A DNA stretch of 64,000 nucleotides from Lutibacter sp. Its GTDB lineage: Bacteria > Bacteroidota > Bacteroidia > Flavobacteriales > Flavobacteriaceae. The notes beneath the pieces are model-generated. The model was not told the origin of the DNA and made no database searches. It worked only from the letters and a program-made list of their open reading frames with translations. The stretch is taken from the NCBI RefSeq assembly GCF_016342705.1, contig NZ_JAEINV010000013.1, positions 1 to 64,000 of the forward strand, read 5' to 3'. A program made the translations under genes and the position numbers. Each line of letters begins with the position of its first letter. Positions within the stretch are counted from its first letter, which is position 1. This document shows, one piece after another, positions 48,014 to 56,283 of the stretch.

Positions 48014-48988
48014 TTACATATTTAATAAATAGGCGAAAATTAATGGCGCAACAATTGTAGCGTCACTTTCAATTATATATTTTGGAGTATCAATATCTAA
48101 TTTACCCCAAGTTATTTTTTCATTTGGAACCGCTCCTGAATATGAACCGTAACTTGTTGTTGAATCTGATATTTGGCAGAAATAACTCCAAAATGGCGTG
48201 TCAGTTCTTTCCATATCTTGATACAACATTGGCACTACGCATATTGGAAAATCTCCAGCAATACCTCCTCCTATTTGAAAAAATCCAATTCCTTCTTTAG
48301 AATTAGCTGTGTACCAATCTGCTAAGAATGTCATATATTCAATTCCAGATTTCATAGTACTAGCTTTTAATTCTCCTTTTAAAACATAAGAAGCAAATAT
48401 ATTACCCATTGTACTATCTTCCCATCCTGGAACAACCATTGGTAAATTAGCTTCTGCAGCAGCAATCATCCAGCTGTTTTTTGGATCAATTTCATGATAT
48501 TGATCTAAAACTCCTGAAAGCAATAATTTATACATAAATTCATGTGGAAAGTAACGCTCACCTTTATCCTCTGCATCTTTCCAAATTTTATAAATATGTT
48601 CTTGTAATCGTCGGAATGCTTCTTCTTCTGGAATACAAGTATCTGTAACTCTATTTAAACCTTTTTCTAATAAATCCCATTCTTCTTTTGGAGTTAAGTC
48701 TCTATAATTTGGAACTCTTTTGTAGTGAGAATGTGCAACCAAATTCATAATGTCTTCTTCAAGATTTGCTCCTGTACATGATATGATTTGAACTTTATCT
48801 TGTCTGATAATTTCTGCAAATATTTTTCCTAATTCAGCAGTACTCATGGCTCCAGCTAATGAAACCAACATTTTTTTACCTGATGCTAATTGATTTTCAT
48901 ACTCTTTTGCTGCATCAACAACTGTTGCGGAGTTAAAATGTAAATAGTATTTTTCAATAAATTGGGAAATTGCTCCTTTTTTACTCAT
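48014..48988 (-). CDS. Deoxyhypusine synthase-like enzyme
   Basis: A 324-residue member of the deoxyhypusine synthase family. The NAD-binding layout (MLVSLAGAMSTAELGKIFAE, ISCTGANLEEDI) and the WGK motif with the catalytic lysine (Lys296) are kept. Bacteria lack the eIF5A substrate, and characterised bacterial members move the aminobutyl part of spermidine to a small amine, for example giving homospermidine. Which acceptor it uses here is unknown. The ATG at 48988 overlaps the stop of the agmatinase-like gene (ATGAGTAA); the longer frame upstream is that gene's tail in another frame. Confidence 0.88.
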   Translation of the reverse strand: MSKKGAISQFIEKYYLHFNSATVVDAAKEYENQLASGKKMLVSLAGAMSTAELGKIFAEIIRQDKVQIISCTGANLEEDIMNLVAHSHYKRVPNYRDLTPKEEWDLLEKGLNRVTDTCIPEEEAFRRLQEHIYKIWKDAEDKGERYFPHEFMYKLLLSGVLDQYHEIDPKNSWMIAAAEANLPMVVPGWEDSTMGNIFASYVLKGELKASTMKSGIEYMTFLADWYTANSKEGIGFFQIGGGIAGDFPICVVPMLYQDMERTDTPFWSYFCQISDSTTSYGSYSGAVPNEKITWGKLDIDTPKYIIESDATIVAPLIFAYLLNM

Positions 48989-49916
48989 AATCTTCGTCTT
49001 GGAATTTTGATGTTTTATTATTTGGCTCTGAAAAACCACTTTCGTTTTCATAATCATCTTCATCTGCATTATCAAACTTATAACTTAACATTTTGTAGTA
49101 AAGTTTTGAAGCTAAATAACTAGAAGCTTTATCATTTTCATTTGGGCAAAGATCTGTTAAATCTAGACCAACAACATTTTTTTCTTTAAATAATTTTTTA
49201 AGAAATTCTAATGTTTCATACCAGAATAAACCTCCTGGTTCTGGATAACTTGTAGATCTAACTAAAGACATATCTAATGCGTTCAAGTTAAATGACAAAA
49301 ACACATTGTTTGTCATTAAATCAATCGCATTTTCCATCCAATAGTCATCACTTACCATTTCATGAGCATAAAAAGTTTTGTCTTCATCAACAATAGTTTT
49401 TTCAATAGCATCCATACTACGAATACCAATTTGAATTAAATTTGTTGTTTGACTAGCATCTGAAAGTGCACAAGCATTATTATAGCTTGATCCGTCAAAT
49501 TCTGCTCTTACATTTGCGTGTGCGCCAATATGAACAACTGTTAAATTATCAAAACATTCATTAAATGCTCTTATTGAACCAATTGAAACAGAGTGTTCAC
49601 CGCCAACAAGTGTTACAAATTTGTTTTTTCTGATATATTCTTTGGTAGTTGCATGAACAGATCTAACCATTTTTTCTGCAGTAGCAGTTTCAATAACATC
49701 ATCTGCTAAAAATATACCGCTTTTATAAACTTCAGAATCAGTTTCTATGTCATACAATTCCATATTTTCTGAAGCATCTAAAAAGGCTTTTGGACCATTC
49801 ACTGCTCCTTTTTCCCAATTTACTGTTCCATCAAAAGGAACAGGAATTAATACTACTTTAGAAGTATCAATTTTAGCATATTTTTCAGGTATTCCTGCGT
49901 AAGTTCTTTTATTCAT
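48981..49916 (-). CDS. Agmatinase/ureohydrolase homologue lacking most metal ligands
   Basis: A 311-residue protein of the arginase/agmatinase family with normal length and GGEHS (His108) intact. The usual HxDAHxD motif reads HIGAHAN, so two Mn-binding Asp residues are Gly131 and Asn135, and the usual DxD motif reads NLN (Asn210, Asn212). The glutamate usually found near GxDxVE is Asp255. Only two histidine ligands of six remain, so no normal ureohydrolase activity is expected. Residues about 282-311 form an acidic tail absent from the normal enzyme. It overlaps speA by 8 bases and the downstream gene by 8 bases, so it is translated as part of the operon and is not decayed: the frame is fully open. 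Confidence 0.88.
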   Translation of the reverse strand: MNKRTYAGIPEKYAKIDTSKVVLIPVPFDGTVNWEKGAVNGPKAFLDASENMELYDIETDSEVYKSGIFLADDVIETATAEKMVRSVHATTKEYIRKNKFVTLVGGEHSVSIGSIRAFNECFDNLTVVHIGAHANVRAEFDGSSYNNACALSDASQTTNLIQIGIRSMDAIEKTIVDEDKTFYAHEMVSDDYWMENAIDLMTNNVFLSFNLNALDMSLVRSTSYPEPGGLFWYETLEFLKKLFKEKNVVGLDLTDLCPNENDKASSYLASKLYYKMLSYKFDNADEDDYENESGFSEPNNKTSKFQDEDYE

Positions 49917-51306
49917 AACCTAATATCTTTAAAAAGTCGCTTGCTGTTTGTTTTTCTTTAAATACTTTATATTCTAGTTTTCCTTCGTTATTCTTTGATA
50001 TAATCACATGTTTTGGTTGTGGAATTAAACAGTGTTGTAAACCTCCATAACCTCCTATTGATTCTTGATATGCACCCGTATTAAAAAAGCCTAAATACAA
50101 TGGTTTTTCTTCTTTGTATGCTGGTAAATAAATAGCATTTATATGTTGTTCGGAGTTGTAATAATCATCACTATCACAGGTTAAACCTCCTAATAGAACT
50201 CTTTCATAAACATCATTCCAACGATTTAAAGGTAATAAAATAAATCGTTTATTTATAGCCCAACTATCTGGTAATGTTGTAATAAACGAAGAATTTATCA
50301 TATTCCATCGTTCTCTATCGTTTTGTTTCTTTTGATATAATACTTTATAAATTGCACCTCCACTTTCACCTACAGTATAACTACCAAACTCAGTAAAAAT
50401 ATGTGGCACTTGCACTTCAGCATCTTCACAAGCATCTTTAATTTGGCATATAATTTCATCCACCATATAGTCATAATCGTAATTAAAGCCTAACGAGTTT
50501 TTTATTGGAAAACCACCACCTATATTTAAACTGTCTAATGATGGGCAAATACGTTTTAAACTAATGTAAACTTTCATGCATTTACTTAATTCATTCCAAT
50601 AATAGGCATTATCTTTAATACCTGTATTAATGAAGAAATGCAACATTTTAAGGTTTACCTTATGATTATCTTTTACTTCTCGTCTGTAAAAGTCTACAAT
50701 GTTTTTATAACCAATTCCAAGACGTGATGTATAAAACTCAAATTTTGGCTCTTCTTCAGATGCTATCCTAATTCCAATATTAATTTTTTTCTTTACACCT
50801 TCAGTTAGTAAACCAATTTCCTCATAATTATCAATAATTGGAATGCAATTTTTATGTCCACTATTAATTAGATTTTGAATTTTAGTAACGTATTCTTCCC
50901 GTTTAAAACCATTACAAATAATATAGTTTTTATCGGTAATTTTACCATCTCTTTTAAGATTTTCAATAATATCAATATCAACTGCCGAAGAAGTTTCAAT
51001 ATGTATATCATTTTTTAAGGCCTCATCTAAAATGTGTTTAAAATGAGAACTTTTTGTGCAATAACAGTAGTTATATTTAGCTTTATATTTATGCTTTTTC
51101 ATTGCTTTTTCAAACATTGATTTAGCATTTTGAATATTCTCACTAATTTTTGGTAAGTATGTAAATTTTAATGGGGTTCCAAATTCTTCTGCCAACTTCA
51201 TGGTATCAATATCATGAAAATGTAAATTTTTGTTGGAATCTATTTTAAATTCTTCTTGAGGAAAATCGAAAGTTTGATTTATTAAATCAATATATTTTGT
51301 ATTCAT
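49909..51306 (-). CDS. speA: Biosynthetic arginine decarboxylase (short form)
   Basis: A 465-residue PLP enzyme of the alanine-racemase fold that makes agmatine from arginine. The PLP lysine is Lys85 in CYCTKSSHF; the phosphate-binding GGGFP, TEFGSYTVGESG and the catalytic CDSDD motif are present. It is shorter than the 630-residue proteobacterial SpeA, as normal for Bacteroidota. It is the first gene of the polyamine operon, with a leader region of about 270 bases. Confidence 0.93.
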   Translation of the reverse strand: MNTKYIDLINQTFDFPQEEFKIDSNKNLHFHDIDTMKLAEEFGTPLKFTYLPKISENIQNAKSMFEKAMKKHKYKAKYNYCYCTKSSHFKHILDEALKNDIHIETSSAVDIDIIENLKRDGKITDKNYIICNGFKREEYVTKIQNLINSGHKNCIPIIDNYEEIGLLTEGVKKKINIGIRIASEEEPKFEFYTSRLGIGYKNIVDFYRREVKDNHKVNLKMLHFFINTGIKDNAYYWNELSKCMKVYISLKRICPSLDSLNIGGGFPIKNSLGFNYDYDYMVDEIICQIKDACEDAEVQVPHIFTEFGSYTVGESGGAIYKVLYQKKQNDRERWNMINSSFITTLPDSWAINKRFILLPLNRWNDVYERVLLGGLTCDSDDYYNSEQHINAIYLPAYKEEKPLYLGFFNTGAYQESIGGYGGLQHCLIPQPKHVIISKNNEGKLEYKVFKEKQTASDFLKILGYE

Positions 51307-51608
51307 TTAGTTGTTTTAATTTAACATTTAATAACGCAACCAATTATGGCTTTTATTAAGTTCTTTACAGCAAGGTTCTACCTACACTCTTATCACCAAA
51401 TAAGTTTTTTTAAACCTTACAGCTTTTAACGGGCTGTATAACTTTAAAATGTAGTTAAAAGAAGTCATTAAATCTTTTAATCTTCGTTGTTATATATTAT
51501 TAAATTCCTTTTAAAAAACTGAAAATCAATAAGTTGAATTTTTCACGTTTATACTCTTAAAATGTTTACAAAAACACGAGGCAAACATATATAAAAAATC
51601 AATACAAA
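51307..51608 (-). promoter_or_regulatory. Long speA leader with alternative RNA arms and promoter
   Basis: Between yaaA and speA. On the minus strand TATGTTTG (51582-51589) is a full -7 match, with a weakly spaced TTTG at 51605-51608, so the transcript would start near 51575. The leader has arm ACAGC (51433-51437) that can pair with either of two GCTGT copies (51419-51423 or 51367-51371), arms AAGGTT/AACCTT (51413-51418 with 51372-51377), and a small CTTAT/ATAAG hairpin between them. These overlap a 28-codon reading frame, the arrangement expected of a translation-coupled attenuator. No known riboswitch class was recognised. Confidence 0.5.
51382..51468 (-). CDS. Candidate 28-residue leader peptide upstream of speA
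   Basis: ATG at 51468, 28 codons and TAG at 51382-51384; the stop is 75 bases before speA. The peptide is basic and rich in hydrophobic residues: it starts MTSFNYILK, has the middle YSPLKAVRFKK and ends LVIRV. Its codons 11-19 form one side of the arms of the predicted RNA structure, and its stop codon lies in the enclosed loop. Leader peptides that sense arginine, ornithine or polyamines occur before such genes in other bacteria. Coding is inferred only from position and composition. Confidence 0.42.
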   Translation of the reverse strand: MTSFNYILKLYSPLKAVRFKKTYLVIRV

Positions 51609-51625
51609 TTGAAAAAAATATGTAT

Positions 51626-52384
51626 TTATCTTGTAAAAACTAACTGGTTTTCCGAAGATAAATTTGAATCGAAAGCGTATCCTTCGCTATTAAATCCTTT
51701 CAAATCTTCAATTTTTTCAATTGAATTGTCAATAATATACCTGACCATTAAACCTCTGGCCTTTTTAGAAAAAAAACTAATTATTTTAAGTTTTCCATCT
51801 TTATAATCTTTAAAGACTGGAGTAATTACTTTTGCTTTTAATAATGTAGGTTTAATCACTTTAAAATATTCATTACTTGCTAAGTTAATAAAAACCTCAT
51901 TATCAGACAACTCTGCATTAAGCTCATTTGTTATTTTTTTATCCCAAAACTGATACAAATCTTTTTTTACACCAATTTTTAGTTTTGTTCCCATTTCCAA
52001 TCTATATGGCTGCATTAAATCTAACGGCTTTAATAAACCATATTGACCAGATAATATTCTTAACTTATTTTGAAGTTGATTTATTTTTTCTTCATTTAAT
52101 GTATATGCATCCAAACCAATATAAACATCGCCTTTAAAAGCATAAATTGCTTGACGTGCATTTTCTAATGTAAAAGGCAATTGCCAATCTTGATTTCGCT
52201 GCCAATTTAATTCTCCTAAATTTGAAGAAATACTCATTAATTCACTTAACTTTTTAGGCGATTTACTTTTTAATACACTATTTATTTTAGCTGCTTCTTC
52301 TAAAAAAAGACCTTGTGTATATTTATTTATAGGAAGTTGAGTTTCAAAATCTAATGATTTTGCAGGTGATATAACTATTTTCAT
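51626..52384 (-). CDS. yaaA: Peroxide stress protein YaaA family
   Basis: A 252-residue YaaA/DUF328 protein (MKIVISPAKSLDFETQLP, LFLEEAAKINSVLKSKSPKKLSELM in two parts, FSKKARGLMVRYIID). In Escherichia coli YaaA reduces free iron and DNA damage under peroxide. The pattern is complete and of normal length. Confidence 0.93.
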   Translation of the reverse strand: MKIVISPAKSLDFETQLPINKYTQGLFLEEAAKINSVLKSKSPKKLSELMSISSNLGELNWQRNQDWQLPFTLENARQAIYAFKGDVYIGLDAYTLNEEKINQLQNKLRILSGQYGLLKPLDLMQPYRLEMGTKLKIGVKKDLYQFWDKKITNELNAELSDNEVFINLASNEYFKVIKPTLLKAKVITPVFKDYKDGKLKIISFFSKKARGLMVRYIIDNSIEKIEDLKGFNSEGYAFDSNLSSENQLVFTR

Positions 52385-52409
52385 TTTAATTTCTTTTTCA
52401 ACTTTAAAA

Positions 52410-53039
52410 TTAACTTAATTCATTTATAAAAGCTTGCATTTTTTCAAATAATAACGCTGCATGATAACCATCCATTAATGCGTGATTTACTTCTACTGAA
52501 AATGGTATTTTTTTTGTTTCATTTTCTACAAATACTTTTCCAAATATTATTTTTGGAATTCCGTTCCCTGCTTCATCTCCTTTTCTAGCATGTTTAATTC
52601 CTGTAAAAGAAATCCAAGGTAATGTTGAGCAATGTATGATACCAAATAATTCTTCTTTTGGTTCAAAAATCATTCCTTTTTTATGATTTTCTATTACCTT
52701 TTTTCCTTGGGTATCAAATTCAAAAATGGATGATTTGTTTTCAAAATAACAAAATGAAAAAGTTTTGTTATCATTTAATATGGTTGAACCAATATTAACA
52801 GTATCAAACAAATAAACTTCTTCATTAAAAATACGCAATTTAAATTCCTGAATTTCATTCATGCATTTAAGTGCAATATATATACACGCTAATGAGAATG
52901 ATAAATTATGTTTTTTACAGTAAGTGTATAAATTGCTTACTTCAATAGTTGCTGTAATATTAAAAAATGGATCTTCGTAGCTTTTAAAAAAATCATACTG
53001 CGGTTTTCTAATCCAATTTTCAACATCAAATTTATGCAT
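52410..53039 (-). CDS. Chloramphenicol acetyltransferase-like protein
   Basis: A 209-residue protein of the CAT fold. The C-terminal NHALMDGYHAA matches the HHAxxDG motif with the catalytic His at about residue 186, and LPWISFTGIKH is the usual substrate-pocket region. Chromosomal members in Bacteroidota are widespread and mostly not tested; drug resistance should not be assumed. The alternative start 9 bases upstream (53048) is equally open; both overlap the rluD stop, suggesting coupling. Confidence 0.85.
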   Translation of the reverse strand: MHKFDVENWIRKPQYDFFKSYEDPFFNITATIEVSNLYTYCKKHNLSFSLACIYIALKCMNEIQEFKLRIFNEEVYLFDTVNIGSTILNDNKTFSFCYFENKSSIFEFDTQGKKVIENHKKGMIFEPKEELFGIIHCSTLPWISFTGIKHARKGDEAGNGIPKIIFGKVFVENETKKIPFSVEVNHALMDGYHAALLFEKMQAFINELS

Positions 53040-54072
53040 TATGGTCATCTGGTTGATTAATTGTATACGTTCTCCATTTCTCTAAACAATCTACCATATC
53101 TTGCGGAATTTCAGAATTAAACCTTAAAAATTCTTTGGTAGTTGGATGTTCAAATCCTAATGTTTTTGCGTGTAAAGCTTGTCTTGGCAAAACTTTAAAA
53201 CAGTTTTCTACAAATTGTTTGTATTTTGTAAAGGTGGTTCCTTTTAAAATGGCATTTCCACCATATCGTTCATCATTAAAAAGTGTATGTCCAATATGTT
53301 TAAAATGCGCTCTAATTTGATGCGTTCTACCGGTTTCTAATTTACATTGCACAAGCGTTACATAGTTAAAACGCTCAATTACTTTAAAATGCGTTATTGC
53401 AGCTTTCCCGAATTCGCCATCAGGAAAAACATCCATTTGTAAACGATTTTTTAAACTTCGTCCAATATGACCTTCAATTCTACCTTCATCTTCATCTATA
53501 TTTCCCCACACCAACGCATAATACAAACGTTCGGTAGTTCTATCAAAAAATTGTTTTGATAAATGCGCCATCGCAAATTCTGTTTTGGCAACAACTAACA
53601 ATCCACTTGTATCTTTATCAATTCTGTGCACCAAACCAGGTCTTTCGTTAGAATTGGTTGGTAAATTTTCAATATGATGAATTAAACCATTTACCAAAGT
53701 TCCGCTGTAATTTCCATGACCAGGATGCACAACCATTCCGGGTGGTTTATTTACAACAATTACATCGTTATCTTCAAAAATAATATCTAAAGGAATATCT
53801 TCAGCAACTAATAAATTTTCGTGTGGCGGATGCGCTAAAACAACTCTAACAACATCTTTGGGCTTTACTTTATAATTAGGTTTTACAGGAATATCGTTTA
53901 CTAAAACGTTTCCGGCTCTTGCCGCTTGTTGTACTTTATTTCTGGTTGCATTTTCAATAAAATTCATTAAAAATTTATCTACACGTAAAGGCTCTTGCCC
54001 AACATTTGCAACATATTTAAAATGTTCGTAAAATTCTTCCTGATCAACTAATTCTTCTGTATCATTCATCAA
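53032..54072 (-). CDS. rluD: Large subunit pseudouridine synthase RluD
   Basis: A 346-residue RluA-family enzyme: N-terminal S4 RNA-binding domain (about residues 28-80), then the catalytic domain with HRIDKDTSGLLV (catalytic Asp152) and NKPPGMVVHPG. It makes pseudouridines in helix 69 of 23S rRNA. It follows the PASTA gene by one base. Confidence 0.95.
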   Translation of the reverse strand: MMNDTEELVDQEEFYEHFKYVANVGQEPLRVDKFLMNFIENATRNKVQQAARAGNVLVNDIPVKPNYKVKPKDVVRVVLAHPPHENLLVAEDIPLDIIFEDNDVIVVNKPPGMVVHPGHGNYSGTLVNGLIHHIENLPTNSNERPGLVHRIDKDTSGLLVVAKTEFAMAHLSKQFFDRTTERLYYALVWGNIDEDEGRIEGHIGRSLKNRLQMDVFPDGEFGKAAITHFKVIERFNYVTLVQCKLETGRTHQIRAHFKHIGHTLFNDERYGGNAILKGTTFTKYKQFVENCFKVLPRQALHAKTLGFEHPTTKEFLRFNSEIPQDMVDCLEKWRTYTINQPDDHNA

Positions 54073-54073
54073 T

Positions 54074-54679
54074 TTAAAATGCTATTTCTTCAGAATCTTC
54101 TTCTGAGTTTTCTGTTTGGAATTCACCTTCATTTCCATCACCCAATTTTAATTTAATCATTGAATTTTTTGGAATTTTATCACCTGTTTTAATTAAATTT
54201 CCATTTAATAATAAACCACGCACCACATCTTTGGCTATGTCTTTTACATAAACTGCAGAAGTATCTACTCTAAAACCGATGGCTAATAATTGTGATAACG
54301 CCTGTCTTTTTGTTTTTCCGTAAAGATCTGGCATTTCAATATTTGGATATCTTGATGGGTTTAAAGTTAAATATATTTTTCTATTTTCTTTTACAAACTG
54401 TCCAGCTTCTGGGCTTTGTTCAATTACAGATTTTGCTGGATACTCTGGGTTAAAACTCGCAGAATCTATAACTTCTAAGTTTAAATCAATATTTTGCAAC
54501 ACAATTTCAGCTTCGTTCAAACTCATTTTTTCTAAATTTGGAACTTCTATTTTTTGGTTATGGTTAGTTGAAAACTTTAACCATTGTACAACCGCAACTG
54601 CGAAAATCAAAAAAGCAACAAGCGCTAAAATTAGCTGTTTTAAAAAAGTTTTTGATTTAATAAATTGAATGACACTCAT
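54074..54679 (-). CDS. PASTA-domain membrane protein
   Basis: A 201-residue protein with one N-terminal membrane helix (about residues 14-30) and two PASTA repeats (about 40-108 and 112-183), ending in an acidic tail. PASTA repeats bind cell-wall fragments or beta-lactams in serine kinases and penicillin-binding proteins, but this one has no enzyme domain. Its place next to ddl and rluD is common in Bacteroidota and fits a role at the cell wall. Confidence 0.87.
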   Translation of the reverse strand: MSVIQFIKSKTFLKQLILALVAFLIFAVAVVQWLKFSTNHNQKIEVPNLEKMSLNEAEIVLQNIDLNLEVIDSASFNPEYPAKSVIEQSPEAGQFVKENRKIYLTLNPSRYPNIEMPDLYGKTKRQALSQLLAIGFRVDTSAVYVKDIAKDVVRGLLLNGNLIKTGDKIPKNSMIKLKLGDGNEGEFQTENSEEDSEEIAF

Positions 54680-54791
54680 TTTATAGTTTTATTTTTAGGC
54701 AAAGATACTTTTTTTTGAATTGTTTAAATATTTTATCGTTGAATTATGAATTAGTTTTAATAGCATTTCGCTATTTGCCATTTTAAAAAAC

Positions 54792-54823
54792 TTTCAAACT
54801 TTCAACTTTTAATAGTAAGTTTG
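54792..54823 (+). promoter_or_regulatory. Promoter of ddl-coaD
   Basis: TTTC (54792-54795) and TAAGTTTG (54816-54823) are 20 bases apart; the -7 element is a full match and the ATG follows 23 bases downstream. Confidence 0.6.
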
Positions 54824-54846
54824 TATTTTATAGAACATAACTGAAA

Positions 54847-55830
54847 ATGAAAAAAAATATTGCCATAATAATGGGTGGCTACTCTTCTGAAGTAGAAATT
54901 TCTTTAAAGAGTGGAAATGTTGTTTATGAAAATTTACCTAAAGAAAAATACATTTCTTATAGGGTTCATATACTTAAGAATAAATGGATTGCTTTAGACC
55001 ATTTAAACAATGAATTCCCCATTAATAAACACGATTTTTCTTTTGAATTAAATGGTGAAAAAATAAAATTTGATTGTGTTTTTAATGCAATTCATGGAAA
55101 TCCGGGTGAAGATGGAACCATTTTAGCTTATTTTAATTTAATTGGCTTAAAACAAACTTCAGCTCCATTTTACCAAATGGCATTAACTTTTAACAAAAGA
55201 GATTGTTTAAGTGTTGTAAAACAATATGGCATAAAAACAGCAACTTCATATTATTTAGATAAAGGAAATACTATAAATGTTGATGAAATTATTGCCAAAG
55301 TTGGCTTACCTTGTTTTGTAAAACCAAATAACGCTGGCTCAAGTTTTGGAATTTCTAAAGCAAAAACTAAAGAAGAAATTTTACCAGCAATTGAAAAAGC
55401 ATTTAAAGAAGATTCACAAATTTTAATTGAAGCCTTTTTAGATGGACCCGAAATTACTATTGGAGTTATTCAATATAAAGGTGAAACAAAAGTATTGCCA
55501 ATGACAGAAATTGTTTCTGAAAATGACTTTTTTGATTACGAAGCCAAATATTTAGGGAAATCTCAAGAAATTACGCCTGCAAGAATCTCCGATGAATTGC
55601 ACAAAAAATTAGAAAAAACTGCCAAAAAAGTATACGAAATATTAAATATGAGCGGTTTTTCTAGAAGCGAATATATTATTGTAAATAACGAACCTCATTT
55701 TTTAGAAATGAATACAGTTCCTGGATTAACTTCTGCAAGTATAATTCCACAACAAGCTGCCGCCGCAGGTATAACTTTGCCAGAACTTTTTGATAACGCT
55801 ATTGAAATGGCATTAAAAAACGAAATATGA
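54847..55830 (+). CDS. ddl: D-alanine--D-alanine ligase
   Basis: A 327-residue ATP-grasp enzyme that joins two D-alanines for peptidoglycan. The GGYSSEVEISLKSG start, GNPGEDGTI, the FVKPNNAGSSFGISK ATP site and EMNTVPGLTSAS are complete. It overlaps coaD by 4 bases (ATGA). Confidence 0.96.
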   Translation: MKKNIAIIMGGYSSEVEISLKSGNVVYENLPKEKYISYRVHILKNKWIALDHLNNEFPINKHDFSFELNGEKIKFDCVFNAIHGNPGEDGTILAYFNLIGLKQTSAPFYQMALTFNKRDCLSVVKQYGIKTATSYYLDKGNTINVDEIIAKVGLPCFVKPNNAGSSFGISKAKTKEEILPAIEKAFKEDSQILIEAFLDGPEITIGVIQYKGETKVLPMTEIVSENDFFDYEAKYLGKSQEITPARISDELHKKLEKTAKKVYEILNMSGFSRSEYIIVNNEPHFLEMNTVPGLTSASIIPQQAAAAGITLPELFDNAIEMALKNEI

Positions 55831-56282
55831 GATGCGCAATTTTCCCAGGATCGTTTGATCCAATTACTTTAGGACACGTTGATATTATAAACAGAGCCTT
55901 ACCTTTATTTGATGAAATAATTATTGCAATTGGTATAAATTCAGATAAATCGTATATGTTTTCTTTAGAAGACAGGATTCGGTTTATTAAAGAAAATTAT
56001 GCCAACGAACCAAAAATTACTGTTGAAACTTATACGGGTTTAACTATTGATTTTTGTAAAAAAATAAATGTCGATTTTATTTTAAGAGGTTTAAGAAATC
56101 CCGCAGATTTTGAGTTTGAGAAAGCCATTGCGCAAACCAATAGAAAATTATCTAATATTGAAACTGTGTTTTTGCTAACTTCTGCAAATACTTCATTTAT
56201 AAGTTCAAGTATTGTACGAGATATTATAAGAAATGGTGGCGATGCTACTGGTTTTGTACCCGATAGTGTTTTAAAAAAATAA
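55827..56282 (+). CDS. coaD: Phosphopantetheine adenylyltransferase
   Basis: A 151-residue enzyme of coenzyme A synthesis. The nucleotidyltransferase motif FPGSFDPITLGHVDII, RGLRNPADFEFE and the C-terminal SSSIVRD are intact. It is coupled to ddl by a 4-base overlap. Confidence 0.97.
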   Translation: MRCAIFPGSFDPITLGHVDIINRALPLFDEIIIAIGINSDKSYMFSLEDRIRFIKENYANEPKITVETYTGLTIDFCKKINVDFILRGLRNPADFEFEKAIAQTNRKLSNIETVFLLTSANTSFISSSIVRDIIRNGGDATGFVPDSVLKK

Positions 56283-56283
56283 T

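Noticed and set aside
48989-49075. N-terminal extension of the deoxyhypusine-synthase-like gene
   Set aside because: It is the tail of the agmatinase-like gene in another frame; the family N-terminus starts at 48988.
52410-53039. Chloramphenicol resistance gene
   Set aside because: The catalytic motif is present, but chromosomal relatives in this phylum are common and untested, so resistance is not claimed.
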